Of a stretch of DNA of 64,000 nucleotides, positions 35,054-43,436 are shown piece by piece. Source of the stretch: Desertimonas sp963786985 (GTDB taxonomy: Bacteria > Actinomycetota > Acidimicrobiia > Acidimicrobiales > Ilumatobacteraceae); the NCBI GenBank assembly GCA_963786985.1, contig CAWBBL010000020.1, positions 124,001 through 188,000 of the forward strand. Reading direction: 5' to 3'. The translations under genes were made by a program, and so were the position numbers. Position 1 is the stretch's first letter, and every line of letters begins with the position of its first letter. The notes beneath the pieces are model-generated. The model worked only from the letters and a program-made list of their open reading frames with translations. It was not told where the DNA came from and searched no databases.

Positions 35054-36325
35054 GTGCCGGTCACCGTCGTCGTCGGGGCTCAGTGGGGCGACGAGGGCAA
35101 GGCCAAGGTCATCGACCTGCTGGCCAAGGAACACGGGTACGTGATCCGCTACCAGGGTGGCCACAACGCCGGGCACACCGTCGTCGCCGGTGGCGAGCGC
35201 TACGCCCTGCAGCTGACGCCGAGCGGGATCCTCTACGACCACGTCATCCCGGTGATCGCCAACGGCGTCGTCGTCGACCTGCCGACGTTGTTCGCCGAGG
35301 TCGACGCCCTGACCGAACGCGGCATCTCCTGTGATCGCCTCCGCGTTTCCAGCCGGGCGCACCTGATCTTTCCGTGGCACCAAGCTCACGACGCCATCGC
35401 CGAGGCGCTGCGCGGTGACGACAAGATCGGCACGACGCTCAAAGGGATCGGCCCGGCCTATGCCGACAAGGCCCGCCGTGTCGGCATCCGTGCCGGTGAC
35501 GTGCTCGATCCCCGGCGCTTCAGCGAGCTGGTCCGCGCCCGGGCGATCGTCGAGAACCGTCAGCTCACCGACGACGGCGGGGAAGCTCTCGATGTCGACG
35601 AAGTGGTCAGCACGTTCGACGCCCTCGGCGCCCGCCTGGTGCCCTACGTCACCGACACCGTCAGCCTGCTCCACGATGCCCTGGCCGCCGGCGCCCACCT
35701 CCTGCTCGAGGGCGCCCAGGCGACGTTCCTCGACCTCGACCATGGCACCTACCCCTACGTCACCTCGTCGAACCCAACAGCCGGCGGGGCGTGCGCCGGC
35801 ACCGGAATCGGGCCGCGGGAGATCGACCGCATCGTCGGCATCACCAAGGCCTACACCACGCGGGTCGGCGCCGGGCCGTTCCCGACCGAGCTCACCGACG
35901 CCGACGGCGACCGCCTCGTCGACGTCGGCCGCGAGTTCGGGACGGTGACCGGGCGCCGCCGTCGCGCCGGATGGCTGGACTGTGTGATGCTTCGTCACGC
36001 CGTGCGCCTCAACAGCCTGACGGAGCTGGCGGTCACCAAGCTGGACGTGCTCGACGGCTTCGACAGCGTCAAGGTGTGCACGGGATACGTCCTGGACGGC
36101 GCGGCGTTACCGGCCTACCCGGACCGTGTCGACGTCCTCGCCCGTGTCGAGCCCGTCTACGAAACGCTGCAGGGCTGGGGAGTCGGCCTCGGCGGCGTGC
36201 GTGAGCCGAGAGCGCTGCCGGACGGTGCCCGACAGCTGATCGAACTGATCGAGTCCCAGGTCGGCGTGCCAGTCCGCGTCGTCGGCGTCGGGGCCGAGCG
36301 CGACGACTACCTCATCTGGCAATGA
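35054..36325 (+). CDS. purA: Adenylosuccinate synthetase
   Basis: A 423-residue enzyme joining IMP and aspartate with GTP in AMP synthesis. The GTP-binding loop GAQWGDEGKAKVID is at the very start, followed by RYQGGHNAGHTVV (catalytic His), GTTLKGIGPAYADK and TTRVGAGPFPTEL. Complete and uninterrupted. The C-terminus overlaps purB by four bases, so the two steps from IMP to AMP are co-translated. The purB enzyme also serves an earlier purine step. Confidence 0.96.
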   Translation: MPVTVVVGAQWGDEGKAKVIDLLAKEHGYVIRYQGGHNAGHTVVAGGERYALQLTPSGILYDHVIPVIANGVVVDLPTLFAEVDALTERGISCDRLRVSSRAHLIFPWHQAHDAIAEALRGDDKIGTTLKGIGPAYADKARRVGIRAGDVLDPRRFSELVRARAIVENRQLTDDGGEALDVDEVVSTFDALGARLVPYVTDTVSLLHDALAAGAHLLLEGAQATFLDLDHGTYPYVTSSNPTAGGACAGTGIGPREIDRIVGITKAYTTRVGAGPFPTELTDADGDRLVDVGREFGTVTGRRRRAGWLDCVMLRHAVRLNSLTELAVTKLDVLDGFDSVKVCTGYVLDGAALPAYPDRVDVLARVEPVYETLQGWGVGLGGVREPRALPDGARQLIELIESQVGVPVRVVGVGAERDDYLIWQ

Positions 36326-37626
36326 TCCCCAGGTACTCACTCCCCGAGATGGCCGAGCTGTGGTCGGACACGACGCGCTTGGGCCGTTGGCTGGAGATCG
36401 AGTTGCTGGCCACCGAGGCGCAGGTCGACCTCGGCGTGGTCCCAGCAGCGGACAGCGCGACGTGTCGGGCCAAGGCGCCGTCCGTCGATGCGGCGTTCGT
36501 GGCTGCCGTGGCCGAGCGCGAGCGCACGACCGATCACGATGTCGCCGCGTTCGTCGACGTCGTGCAGTCCGCAATCGGCGCCCCGGCCGGCTCGTGGATC
36601 CACTACGGCCTGACCTCGTCCGATGTCGTCGACACGGCCCTGTGCTGGGCAATGCGCGACGCCGGCCGCCTGCTGGTCAGCGCCGCGGACCAGCTGATCG
36701 ACACGGTGATCGCGCTCGCCCGCCGTCACCGCGGCACGGTGATGATCGGGCGGACCCACGGAATCCACGCCGAGCCGACGACGTTCGGTGCCAAGGCCGC
36801 CCTGTGGGCGCTGCAGCTCGACCGCGACCGCACGAGACTGCGCACGGCCACGGAGACGGTCGGCGTGTGCAAGTTGTCGGGCGCCGTCGGGACCTACTCG
36901 AACATCGATCCGGCCGTCGAGCGCCACGTCGGCGACGCCCTCGGACTGCGTCCCGTTCCGGCAACCCAGGTGATCGCTCGCGACCGCCATGCCGAGCTGC
37001 TGTGGGCGTGCGCGTCGACGGCGTCGACGTGCGAACTGATCGCCGTCGAGCTCCGCCATCTCCAGCGCACCGAGGTCGGCGAGGTGCTCGAGGGCTTCAA
37101 GGCAGGGCAGAAGGGCTCGTCGGCGATGCCCCACAAGCGCAACCCGATCTCCGCCGAGACGATCAGCGGGCTCAGCCGGGTGGTGCGCGGCAATCTCCAG
37201 GCCGGCCTGCAGGACATCGCCCTGTGGCACGAACGGGACATCTCCCATTCGTCGGTCGAACGGATCGTCCTGCCGGACTCGACGTTGCTCGTGCACTACT
37301 GCCTGCATCGCCTCATGGGGCTGCTCGACAACCTGCACGTCGACGCCGAGCGGATGGGCCACAATCTTGCGGCGAGCCGCGGTCTCGTGTTCAGCCAGCC
37401 GGTGCTGCTCGCCCTCGTGGCCTCGGGAATCTCCCGCGACGACGCTTACCGCATCGTCCAACGCACGGCCTTGCGCTCATCGGAGCAGGGTGCTGATTTC
37501 CGCCGCCTGCTGGAGGATGACGCGGAGGTGATGCTCACTCACGCCGAGCTCGACGAAGCCTTTGACTTGCGACGTTCCCTGCGCAACGTCGACGCCGTGT
37601 TCGAGGCACTCGCGGCGATCGGCTGA
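36322..37626 (+). CDS. purB: Adenylosuccinate lyase
   Basis: A 434-residue fumarase-superfamily lyase acting twice in purine synthesis (SAICAR and adenylosuccinate cleavage). The N-terminus MIPRYSLPEMAELWSD is typical; the superfamily signature GSSAMPHKRNPISAE holds the flexible catalytic loop; IGRTHGIHAEPTTFG and GLTSSDVVDTALC supply other active-site residues. Overlaps the purA stop as ATGA. It ends nine bases before a convergent small gene. Confidence 0.96.
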   Translation: MIPRYSLPEMAELWSDTTRLGRWLEIELLATEAQVDLGVVPAADSATCRAKAPSVDAAFVAAVAERERTTDHDVAAFVDVVQSAIGAPAGSWIHYGLTSSDVVDTALCWAMRDAGRLLVSAADQLIDTVIALARRHRGTVMIGRTHGIHAEPTTFGAKAALWALQLDRDRTRLRTATETVGVCKLSGAVGTYSNIDPAVERHVGDALGLRPVPATQVIARDRHAELLWACASTASTCELIAVELRHLQRTEVGEVLEGFKAGQKGSSAMPHKRNPISAETISGLSRVVRGNLQAGLQDIALWHERDISHSSVERIVLPDSTLLVHYCLHRLMGLLDNLHVDAERMGHNLAASRGLVFSQPVLLALVASGISRDDAYRIVQRTALRSSEQGADFRRLLEDDAEVMLTHAELDEAFDLRRSLRNVDAVFEALAAIG

Positions 37627-37634
37627 TACAGACC

Positions 37635-38048
37635 TCAGCCGCGGCGGACGATGCCGGCCTTGCTCAGCACCGCTGCGTCGACGCCGATCTCGCGCCAAGT
37701 CGTGTACGTGATCCCCTGGCGTTCGCTGTATGAACGGGCAACCTTGACGAACGCATCTTCTAGTGCGGCGTGGTCGGTGACCGCCGACTTCGACTCCAAT
37801 TCGGCCTGTAGGTCGCGACGCTCCTGGAGCAATTTCAACTCGTTGAGCGCATCGGCAGTGGCCAGCTCGGAGTCGATTGCCGAGAGTCGCTTGGCAATCG
37901 ACTCCTTGGTGCGACGCCGGCCCCGGCGCGGCTTGTTGGCGCGCAACGATTCGAGATAGTCACGTACGGCGCGGCCTTCTGAACGACCACGGGCGAGGGC
38001 CGCCTTGTGTTCATCGGTCATCGGGCTCTTCGGTCCACGCTTTGCCAT
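37635..38048 (-). CDS. Small basic coiled-coil protein of unknown function
   Basis: A 137-residue protein. The N-terminus is basic (AKRGPKSPMTDEHKAALARGRSEGRAVRDYL), the middle is a charged helix or coiled coil (KRLSAIDSELATADALNELKLLQERRDLQAEL), and the end has SYSERQGITYTTWREIGVDAAVLSKAGI, which resembles a short helix-turn-helix. Similar proteins occur in many Actinobacteria as uncharacterised proteins; nucleic-acid binding is a guess from charge. Its ATG has a TATACT box six bases upstream, the best -10 in the window. Confidence 0.75.
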   Translation of the reverse strand: MAKRGPKSPMTDEHKAALARGRSEGRAVRDYLESLRANKPRRGRRRTKESIAKRLSAIDSELATADALNELKLLQERRDLQAELESKSAVTDHAALEDAFVKVARSYSERQGITYTTWREIGVDAAVLSKAGIVRRG

Positions 38049-38054
38049 GTGACG

Positions 38055-38060
38055 AGTATA
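38055..38060 (-). promoter_or_regulatory. -10 box (TATACT) of the small basic protein gene
   Basis: TATACT on the minus strand, six bases before ATG 38048. The nearby sequence up to 38107 is AT-rich and has no other feature. Confidence 0.5.
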
Positions 38061-38107
38061 AGGATGCCCGCCCGTCAATCAATTAATCGGCGTTCGATTC
38101 GTCGTGA

Positions 38108-39058
38108 TCAGGTACTCGCCGATTTGGCTGTCTGGGCGATGACATCCAGATGATCGAGGTCCTCCAAGTCGAGCACTTGCAGATAGAGGCGATCGGCGCC
38201 GGCGTCCTGAAATTCCTGCATGCGGACCACGGCCTCGTCAACTAGGCCGGCAATCGCGTCCCGACGCAGGTCATCTGGCTGGTGGCCAATCGCCGTCGCC
38301 CGGCGGACGTACTCGCCTTCATCGGCGCCGATTGCGACCACCAACGCGGCGGAAAACGACATCGTCGCCGGATCCCGGCCGATGTCCGAACAGGCTGCGA
38401 GGACTCGTTGTCGCTGGGCCGCGAAGTCCTCAAGAGAGCGAAAGGGGAGATTGAACTCAGTAGCAAATCGTGCGGCCAGGCTCGGCGTCCTCCGCGGACC
38501 GCCGCCACCGACGATGATCGGAAGATCGGTTCCCTGAGCTGGCTTGGGTAACGCCGGCGAATCACTCAGGTCGTAGTGCGTGCCGGCGAAGTTGAAGCGC
38601 TCTCCGATCGGCGTCGCCCACAGTCCGGTGACGATCGCCAGTTGCTCCTCGAGGCGGTCGAAGCGCTCACCGACATCAGGAAACTCAATGCCGTAGGACG
38701 TGTGCTCCTGTTCGAACCAACCGGCCCCGAGACCGAGTTCGACACGCCCGCCGGACATCTGATCGACCGTGGCGACGGAGATCGCCAACACCGCCGGATT
38801 ACGAAACGTTGCCGCACTGACGAGTGTTCCGAGACGGATGGTCGAGGTGTCGCGGGCGAGCCCGGCGAGCGTGATCCACGCATCGGTCGGGCCCGGTAGG
38901 CCGCCGGCCGGCTCATCGGCCATCGCCAGGTAGTGGTCACTGCGAAAGAACGCTCCGAAGCCGAGTTGCTCGGCGCGTCTGGCGACGGCCAAGAGGTCGT
39001 CGTACGTGGCCCCCTGCTGGGGTTCGGTGAAGATGCGCAGTTGGGTGAGGTCGAACAC
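38108..39058 (-). CDS. F420-dependent LLM-class oxidoreductase
   Basis: A 316-residue luciferase-like TIM-barrel protein. Typical segments are RIFTEPQQGATYDDLLAVARRAEQLGFGAFFRSDHYL, IRLGTLVSAATFRNPAVLA, GRVELGLGAGWFEQEHTSYG and LPIIVGGGGPRRTPSLAARFA. The family in Actinobacteria mostly uses F420, not FMN; the substrate cannot be predicted. The GTG at 39058 is chosen because TAGCCT lies eight bases upstream. The gene is divergent from pyrE with 37 bases between starts. Confidence 0.88.
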   Translation of the reverse strand: MFDLTQLRIFTEPQQGATYDDLLAVARRAEQLGFGAFFRSDHYLAMADEPAGGLPGPTDAWITLAGLARDTSTIRLGTLVSAATFRNPAVLAISVATVDQMSGGRVELGLGAGWFEQEHTSYGIEFPDVGERFDRLEEQLAIVTGLWATPIGERFNFAGTHYDLSDSPALPKPAQGTDLPIIVGGGGPRRTPSLAARFATEFNLPFRSLEDFAAQRQRVLAACSDIGRDPATMSFSAALVVAIGADEGEYVRRATAIGHQPDDLRRDAIAGLVDEAVVRMQEFQDAGADRLYLQVLDLEDLDHLDVIAQTAKSAST

Positions 39059-39066
39059 GTCACCGG

Positions 39067-39072
39067 AGGCTA
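39067..39072 (-). promoter_or_regulatory. -10 box (TAGCCT) of the LLM oxidoreductase gene
   Basis: TAGCCT on the minus strand, eight bases before GTG 39058. Confidence 0.4.
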
Positions 39073-39082
39073 CGAGCACGGG

Positions 39083-39088
39083 TACGGT
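39083..39088 (+). promoter_or_regulatory. -10 box (TACGGT) of pyrE
   Basis: TACGGT seven bases before ATG 39096, in the short region shared with the divergent oxidoreductase gene. Confidence 0.5.
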
Positions 39089-39095
39089 CGAGACC

Positions 39096-39671
39096 ATGCC
39101 GGATCCCGCCCTCCCGTCCCTGCCGCCGGCGCGCGCCGCCCTGCGTGAGCACGTTCTGGACCATTCGGTCAGGCGGGGTGAGTTCACGTTGAAGTCCGGC
39201 GTGCGGAGCGACTGGTTCGTCGACGCCAAGCAGACCGCGTGCCGGCCAGACGGCATCCTGCTCGTCGCCGAGGCCGCCCTCGAGGTGATCCCAGACGACG
39301 CCACGGCAATCGGCGGGCTCACCGTCGGCGCCGATCCTGTTGCCTACGGCATCGCCGCGGTCGCCGCGACCCGCGGCCGCGAGTTGCGCAGCTTCACCGT
39401 GCGCAAGGAGGCGAAGGATCACGGCATCGTCGGGCGCGTGGCCGGAGCACTGCAGCCCGGGGACCGGGTCGTCATCACCGAGGACACCGTGACCCGGGGG
39501 ACATCGCTGTTCGAGGCGGTGGACGTCGTGCGGGCGTTCGGTGCCGAGCCGGTGCTGATCACCGTCATCGTCGACCGCGGCGGCACCTGCGCGGCCTTGG
39601 CCGCCGAGGCCGGGATCTCCTATGCGCCGCTGCTCACCGCCACCGATCTCGGGTTTCAGTCGGGGACTTGA
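39096..39671 (+). CDS. pyrE: Orotate phosphoribosyltransferase
   Basis: A 191-residue type I phosphoribosyltransferase making orotidine 5'-phosphate. GEFTLKSGVRSDWFVDAKQT is the substrate-binding opening, FTVRKEAKDHG carries the catalytic Lys residues, and VVITEDTVTRGTSLFEAVD is the PRPP-binding loop (usually EDVxTTG, here EDTVTRG). The start is supported by the -10 box. The 3' end overlaps the convergent thioesterase gene by 16 bases. Confidence 0.93.
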   Translation: MPDPALPSLPPARAALREHVLDHSVRRGEFTLKSGVRSDWFVDAKQTACRPDGILLVAEAALEVIPDDATAIGGLTVGADPVAYGIAAVAATRGRELRSFTVRKEAKDHGIVGRVAGALQPGDRVVITEDTVTRGTSLFEAVDVVRAFGAEPVLITVIVDRGGTCAALAAEAGISYAPLLTATDLGFQSGT

Positions 39672-40477
39672 GCGGAGCGCAGCACGATCGTCTGCAACGC
39701 CCTGCCGACCGGTCCTTCGTCGTCGAACAGCACGGCGTCGGCGAGGCCGACGCCACCCGGCTGCCACCACGACACGGTGCGCGAGCCGAACCACTCGCCG
39801 ACTGGGTCGCGATGGAGGGCGATCGTCAGATCGACGTTGGCGAACTGGACCTGCCAGGGCTCGGCGTGCCGGCTGAAGGCGTTGCCGCAATCGGCGAGTG
39901 GGCAGATCGCCTGGAACGGTGACGGAGTCTCGCCAGGGATCAGCGGTGCAGTGTTCATCCACACGGTCGACGACCCTGGACCATCGCGCTGACCGGGCGG
40001 GTAACGCATGCGCACCGCCTCACCGCTGAACCCAGGGAGCCCGTGGTTGCGCCGAGCGTCGATGGGAAAGGGCCCGGGCCGGGCATCGGCCAGCCGTGGC
40101 GTCGGCACGCCGGAGTTGTCGAGCGGCCCGTCGAACAGGGGTGGTTGCTGGATGGCCGCGTGGAGACCGGTGGCGGTGGCGCGGACCTCGCCTTCGCCGT
40201 CGACGACGGTGGCCCGGGTGGTGGCGACGGTCCGGCCCCGGCGCGTGACCTCGGCGGCGATGTGGAACCCGGCCATCGGGATCGGCTTGGCAAGTTCGAC
40301 GGTGATGCGGGCGAGGCGGACGTCGGGCAGCGCGCGTTCCATCGACCTGACGAGCAACCCGGTGGGCGGTCCGGCGTGACACGAGTCGCCGTCCCACGGT
40401 CCGCGGCTGTGGTCGGTGGGCGTGAACCATTCGCCACCCGCCTCGTCGGTCGGCGTCTCGAAGAACGTCATCTCCAC
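39656..40477 (-). CDS. Acyl-CoA thioesterase-like protein (double hotdog)
   Basis: A 273-residue protein with two hotdog halves. GPWDGDSCHAGPPTGLLVRSMERAL and LARITVELAKPIPMAGF form the first half; HAEPWQVQFANVDLTIALHRDPVGEW and DDEGPVGRALQTIVLR the second, a layout like TesB-type thioesterases. Probably hydrolyses an acyl-CoA in the cytosol. A frame-matched GTG at 40486 overlaps the -10 box TAGCGT, so the GTG at 40477, seven bases after that box, is taken as the start. Confidence 0.8.
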   Translation of the reverse strand: MEMTFFETPTDEAGGEWFTPTDHSRGPWDGDSCHAGPPTGLLVRSMERALPDVRLARITVELAKPIPMAGFHIAAEVTRRGRTVATTRATVVDGEGEVRATATGLHAAIQQPPLFDGPLDNSGVPTPRLADARPGPFPIDARRNHGLPGFSGEAVRMRYPPGQRDGPGSSTVWMNTAPLIPGETPSPFQAICPLADCGNAFSRHAEPWQVQFANVDLTIALHRDPVGEWFGSRTVSWWQPGGVGLADAVLFDDEGPVGRALQTIVLRSAQVPD

Positions 40478-40484
40478 GATCGGC

Positions 40485-40490
40485 ACGCTA
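40485..40490 (-). promoter_or_regulatory. -10 box (TAGCGT) of the thioesterase gene
   Basis: TAGCGT on the minus strand, seven bases before GTG 40477. It rules against the GTG at 40486, which it overlaps. Confidence 0.45.
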
Positions 40491-40512
40491 GAGGGAGGTC
40501 TGGGGCAGCCTG

Positions 40513-41580
40513 CTAGTCGACGACGAGCACCTTGGCGGGGGACAGCACGACCTCGACGCGATCGCCGGCGTCGTGTCCAGGTTCCGAGGTCTCGGTCTGC
40601 TGGACGCGCTGGGCGTCGACGAGCACGTCGAGGAGGTCGAGGCGCACACGTAGCAGGCTCGTGGCGCCGGCGAAGTGCTCGCTGACCACCGTGCCGGCCA
40701 AGGCCGCCCCGTTGGTTCCGGCGCCGGGTCGATGCACACGGACGTCCTCCGGGCGCGACATCACCGTGACCGCGGATCCCACCGCGGCACCGTTCGGGGC
40801 GGCGACGCCGATGCGCACCCCGGCCACGGTGATCCCATCGGCGGTGACCTCAGCGGGCAGCTCGTTGATCCGTCCGACGAACCTGGCGACGAACGCCGTC
40901 GCTGGCGCGGCGTACACCTCGCGGGGTGTGCCGAGCTGCTCGAGCCGGCCGTTGGACATCACGCCCATCCGGTCGGAGATCGACAACGCCTCTTCCTGGT
41001 CATGGGTCACGAAGAGGGTGGTCATGCCGAGCTGCAGTTGCAGGCGGCGGATCTCCTCGCGCAGGTTGACGCGCACCTTGGCGTCGAGTGCCGAGAGCGG
41101 CTCGTCGAGGAGCAACACCGCCGGCTCGAACACGAGCGCCCTGGCGAGGGCGACACGTTGCTGCTGGCCACCGGAGAGCTGGTGGGGATAGCGGTTGGCG
41201 AGGTGCGAGAGGTGGACGCGCTCGAGTGCCTCGCCGACGCGACGCTGCTGGTCGACCTTGGACACGCGGCGTACGCGTAGCCCGAAGGCGACGTTGGCGC
41301 TGACGTCGAGGTTCGGGAACAGGCTGTAGCTCTGGAAGACCATTCCCATGTTGCGGCGGTGCGGCGGTGTGCCCACGACGTTGCGGCCGTCGACAAGGAT
41401 GGCGCCCGAGTCGGGTTGCTCGAAGCCGGCGGCGATGCGCAGCGCCGTGGTCTTGCCGCACCCGGACGGCCCGAGCAGGCTGACCAGCTCGCCCGGCTCC
41501 ATCGCCAGGTCGAACAACTCGATGGCGGCCTGGCCGGCGAACGTCTTGCGGATCGCCTGGTAGGTCAGCGTTGATGCCAC
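40513..41580 (-). CDS. ABC transporter ATPase (PotA/AfuC type)
   Basis: A 355-residue ATPase with Walker A GPSGCGKTTAL, Q-loop MVFQSYSLFPNLDV, signature LSGGQQQRVALARAL, Walker B VLLLDEPLSALD and switch His in FVTHDQEEA. A C-terminal TOBE domain (RPEDVRVHRPG onward) follows. The type serves polyamine, ferric-iron, thiamine and phosphonate importers. It is the last gene of a minus-strand operon, after the binding protein and two permeases. Confidence 0.92.
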   Translation of the reverse strand: MASTLTYQAIRKTFAGQAAIELFDLAMEPGELVSLLGPSGCGKTTALRIAAGFEQPDSGAILVDGRNVVGTPPHRRNMGMVFQSYSLFPNLDVSANVAFGLRVRRVSKVDQQRRVGEALERVHLSHLANRYPHQLSGGQQQRVALARALVFEPAVLLLDEPLSALDAKVRVNLREEIRRLQLQLGMTTLFVTHDQEEALSISDRMGVMSNGRLEQLGTPREVYAAPATAFVARFVGRINELPAEVTADGITVAGVRIGVAAPNGAAVGSAVTVMSRPEDVRVHRPGAGTNGAALAGTVVSEHFAGATSLLRVRLDLLDVLVDAQRVQQTETSEPGHDAGDRVEVVLSPAKVLVVD

Positions 41581-41596
41581 GAGCGCGGTGATCCGT

Positions 41597-42466
41597 TCAG
41601 ACGACGGCGGGGATGGCCGCCGCGCCGCGTTTGCGGGTGAGGAACGTGACGAGGGCGAGCAGCCCTGTCGTCACGACGAGGGTCAGCAGCCCGAGGGCGA
41701 AGGCGCCCTGTGGTTCGCGTTGGGTGAACTGTTGGGTGAACGTCTGCAGCGTGGTTCGGCCCAGCAGCGCAGCCATCGTGAACTCACCCAGGACGACGGT
41801 GGCCGTGAGGAACGCCGACGTGAGCAGCGAGACGCGCAGGTTGGGCACGAGCACGCGAAACGTCGTCGTGAACCAACCAGCACCGCACGAGCGCGACGCG
41901 TCGACGAGAGTCCGCAGGTCGATCGCCCGCAACCCGGCATCGATCGCCCGATACGTGAACGGCATGGCGAGGACGGTGTAGAACGGGATCAGCGAGTACC
42001 GGCTGGTGAAGAACCACGGTGCCGTGTCCCGATAGGCGCCGATGACGCCGACGACGAGGGCGATCGGGGGGACGACGTAGGGCACCACCGTGAGGGTCTC
42101 CACGAGTCCTCTGGCCTTGGGAATGCGCAGGTGGACCCACATGGCCGTCGGCACCATCAGCGCCAACGTGAGAATCATGGCGCCGAGCGCAAGTCGGATG
42201 CTGAGCCACAGCGCTTCGCCGAACTGCGGATCGTCAAAGGCGCGCGTCAGCGAGTCGAGTGTCCACTTGTCGCCGAGCGTCGACCAACCGAGCAGCACCG
42301 TCGGCACGCGCTGGAAGGCGAAGCGGGCCATGGCCAACAGCGGGAACAGGAAGTACGTCATGACCGCCAGCACAAACACCCACGACAGGACGGTGCCGGC
42401 CAGCTTGCCCGCTGGTCGGGGCTCCGGTGCGACCACCGCCTCGGGCTCGATCGCTTCGGCGGTCAT
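41597..42466 (-). CDS. ABC transporter permease (PotC/AfuB-like)
   Basis: A 289-residue permease with six helices. The EAA-type loop reads LRTLVDASRSCGAGWFTTTFRVLVPNL. An acidic, Pro/Ala-rich N-terminus precedes the first helix. The frame is open far upstream through the preceding permease gene in another frame; the ATG at 42466, overlapping the upstream stop by four bases, is the natural start. Confidence 0.9.
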   Translation of the reverse strand: MTAEAIEPEAVVAPEPRPAGKLAGTVLSWVFVLAVMTYFLFPLLAMARFAFQRVPTVLLGWSTLGDKWTLDSLTRAFDDPQFGEALWLSIRLALGAMILTLALMVPTAMWVHLRIPKARGLVETLTVVPYVVPPIALVVGVIGAYRDTAPWFFTSRYSLIPFYTVLAMPFTYRAIDAGLRAIDLRTLVDASRSCGAGWFTTTFRVLVPNLRVSLLTSAFLTATVVLGEFTMAALLGRTTLQTFTQQFTQREPQGAFALGLLTLVVTTGLLALVTFLTRKRGAAAIPAVV

Positions 42467-43383
42467 CGCTGCCACCGTTCGGCCCGGCGGCGCAGCAGCA
42501 GGTAGATGCCGATCGTGACCAGCATCAGCACGACCATCCAGGCCGCCAGGGCGTAGCCGAGGTTCGCCTTGCCCGTGATCGTGTTGCCCTGGAGGAAGAA
42601 GCGGATCTGCACCGACACCAGCTTCGCCGCGCCAGTCGACAGGGCGTAGGCCGTCGCGTACGCGGCGAAGGCGTTGGCGAACAGCAGCAGCGTTCCACCC
42701 ATGGCGGCTGGCGCGAGGACCGGGATCCCGACGCGTCGCCAGTACGTCGCTGCCGTGCCGCCGAGGTTGGCGACGGCCTCCCGCCACGCCGGCTTGAGCC
42801 CGTCGACCGCCGGCAGCATGACGAGGAACATCAGCGGGATCTGGAAGAACGTATAGATCGTCACGATCCCCCAGAAGCCGGAGATGAAACCGACCGGAAG
42901 GTCGACGCCGGCTGTCCCGAGGATCTTCGTGGCCAATCCTTGCGTTCCGAGCGCCGCGATGAAGGCGAACGCCAAGACGACGCCGCCCATGTTGGCGGCG
43001 AACCCGGAGAATGCCGTGATCGCCGTGCGCAGCCAGCGTGGTCGCTGGAGACGGACGACGACCAGCGCCAGCAGTACGCCGAGAAAGCCACCGATGACCG
43101 CGCTGCACGCCGAAAGGCGGAGGGAGTACGTGAAGTAACCACGGAACGTGCCGCTCATCGCCTCGCGCATCGCCGGGACTTCCGAGCCCTCGGTCTCGGC
43201 GAAGGCCTTGACGAACACTGACACGGTCGGGACGACGAGGAACAACCCGAGGAAGACGAAGAACGGAATCAGTCCGGCCCACGCTGCTGCTTCCTGACGC
43301 AGCCGGACGCCACGCGAGCCCGCCCCTGATGGGGCGGGCTCGACTGCCGGCTGCGACCGCCTCGACGAGCGCCGTCGCGGCAA
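42463..43383 (-). CDS. ABC transporter permease (PotB-like)
   Basis: A 306-residue permease with a basic N-terminus (PRRRSSRRSQP) and about six to seven helices starting at AAWAGLIPFFVFLGLFLVV. The EAA-type loop is PAWREAVANLGGTAATYWRRVGIPVL. Starts 53 bases after the binding-protein stop, a gap with no obvious hairpin. Works as a heterodimer with the next product. Confidence 0.9.
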   Translation of the reverse strand: MPRRRSSRRSQPAVEPAPSGAGSRGVRLRQEAAAWAGLIPFFVFLGLFLVVPTVSVFVKAFAETEGSEVPAMREAMSGTFRGYFTYSLRLSACSAVIGGFLGVLLALVVVRLQRPRWLRTAITAFSGFAANMGGVVLAFAFIAALGTQGLATKILGTAGVDLPVGFISGFWGIVTIYTFFQIPLMFLVMLPAVDGLKPAWREAVANLGGTAATYWRRVGIPVLAPAAMGGTLLLFANAFAAYATAYALSTGAAKLVSVQIRFFLQGNTITGKANLGYALAAWMVVLMLVTIGIYLLLRRRAERWQR

Positions 43384-43436
43384 TGGACGGATCGGTTGCG
43401 GTCAAGGTCGCGGTGTCTCCGTGCCTGGGGCCGCGA

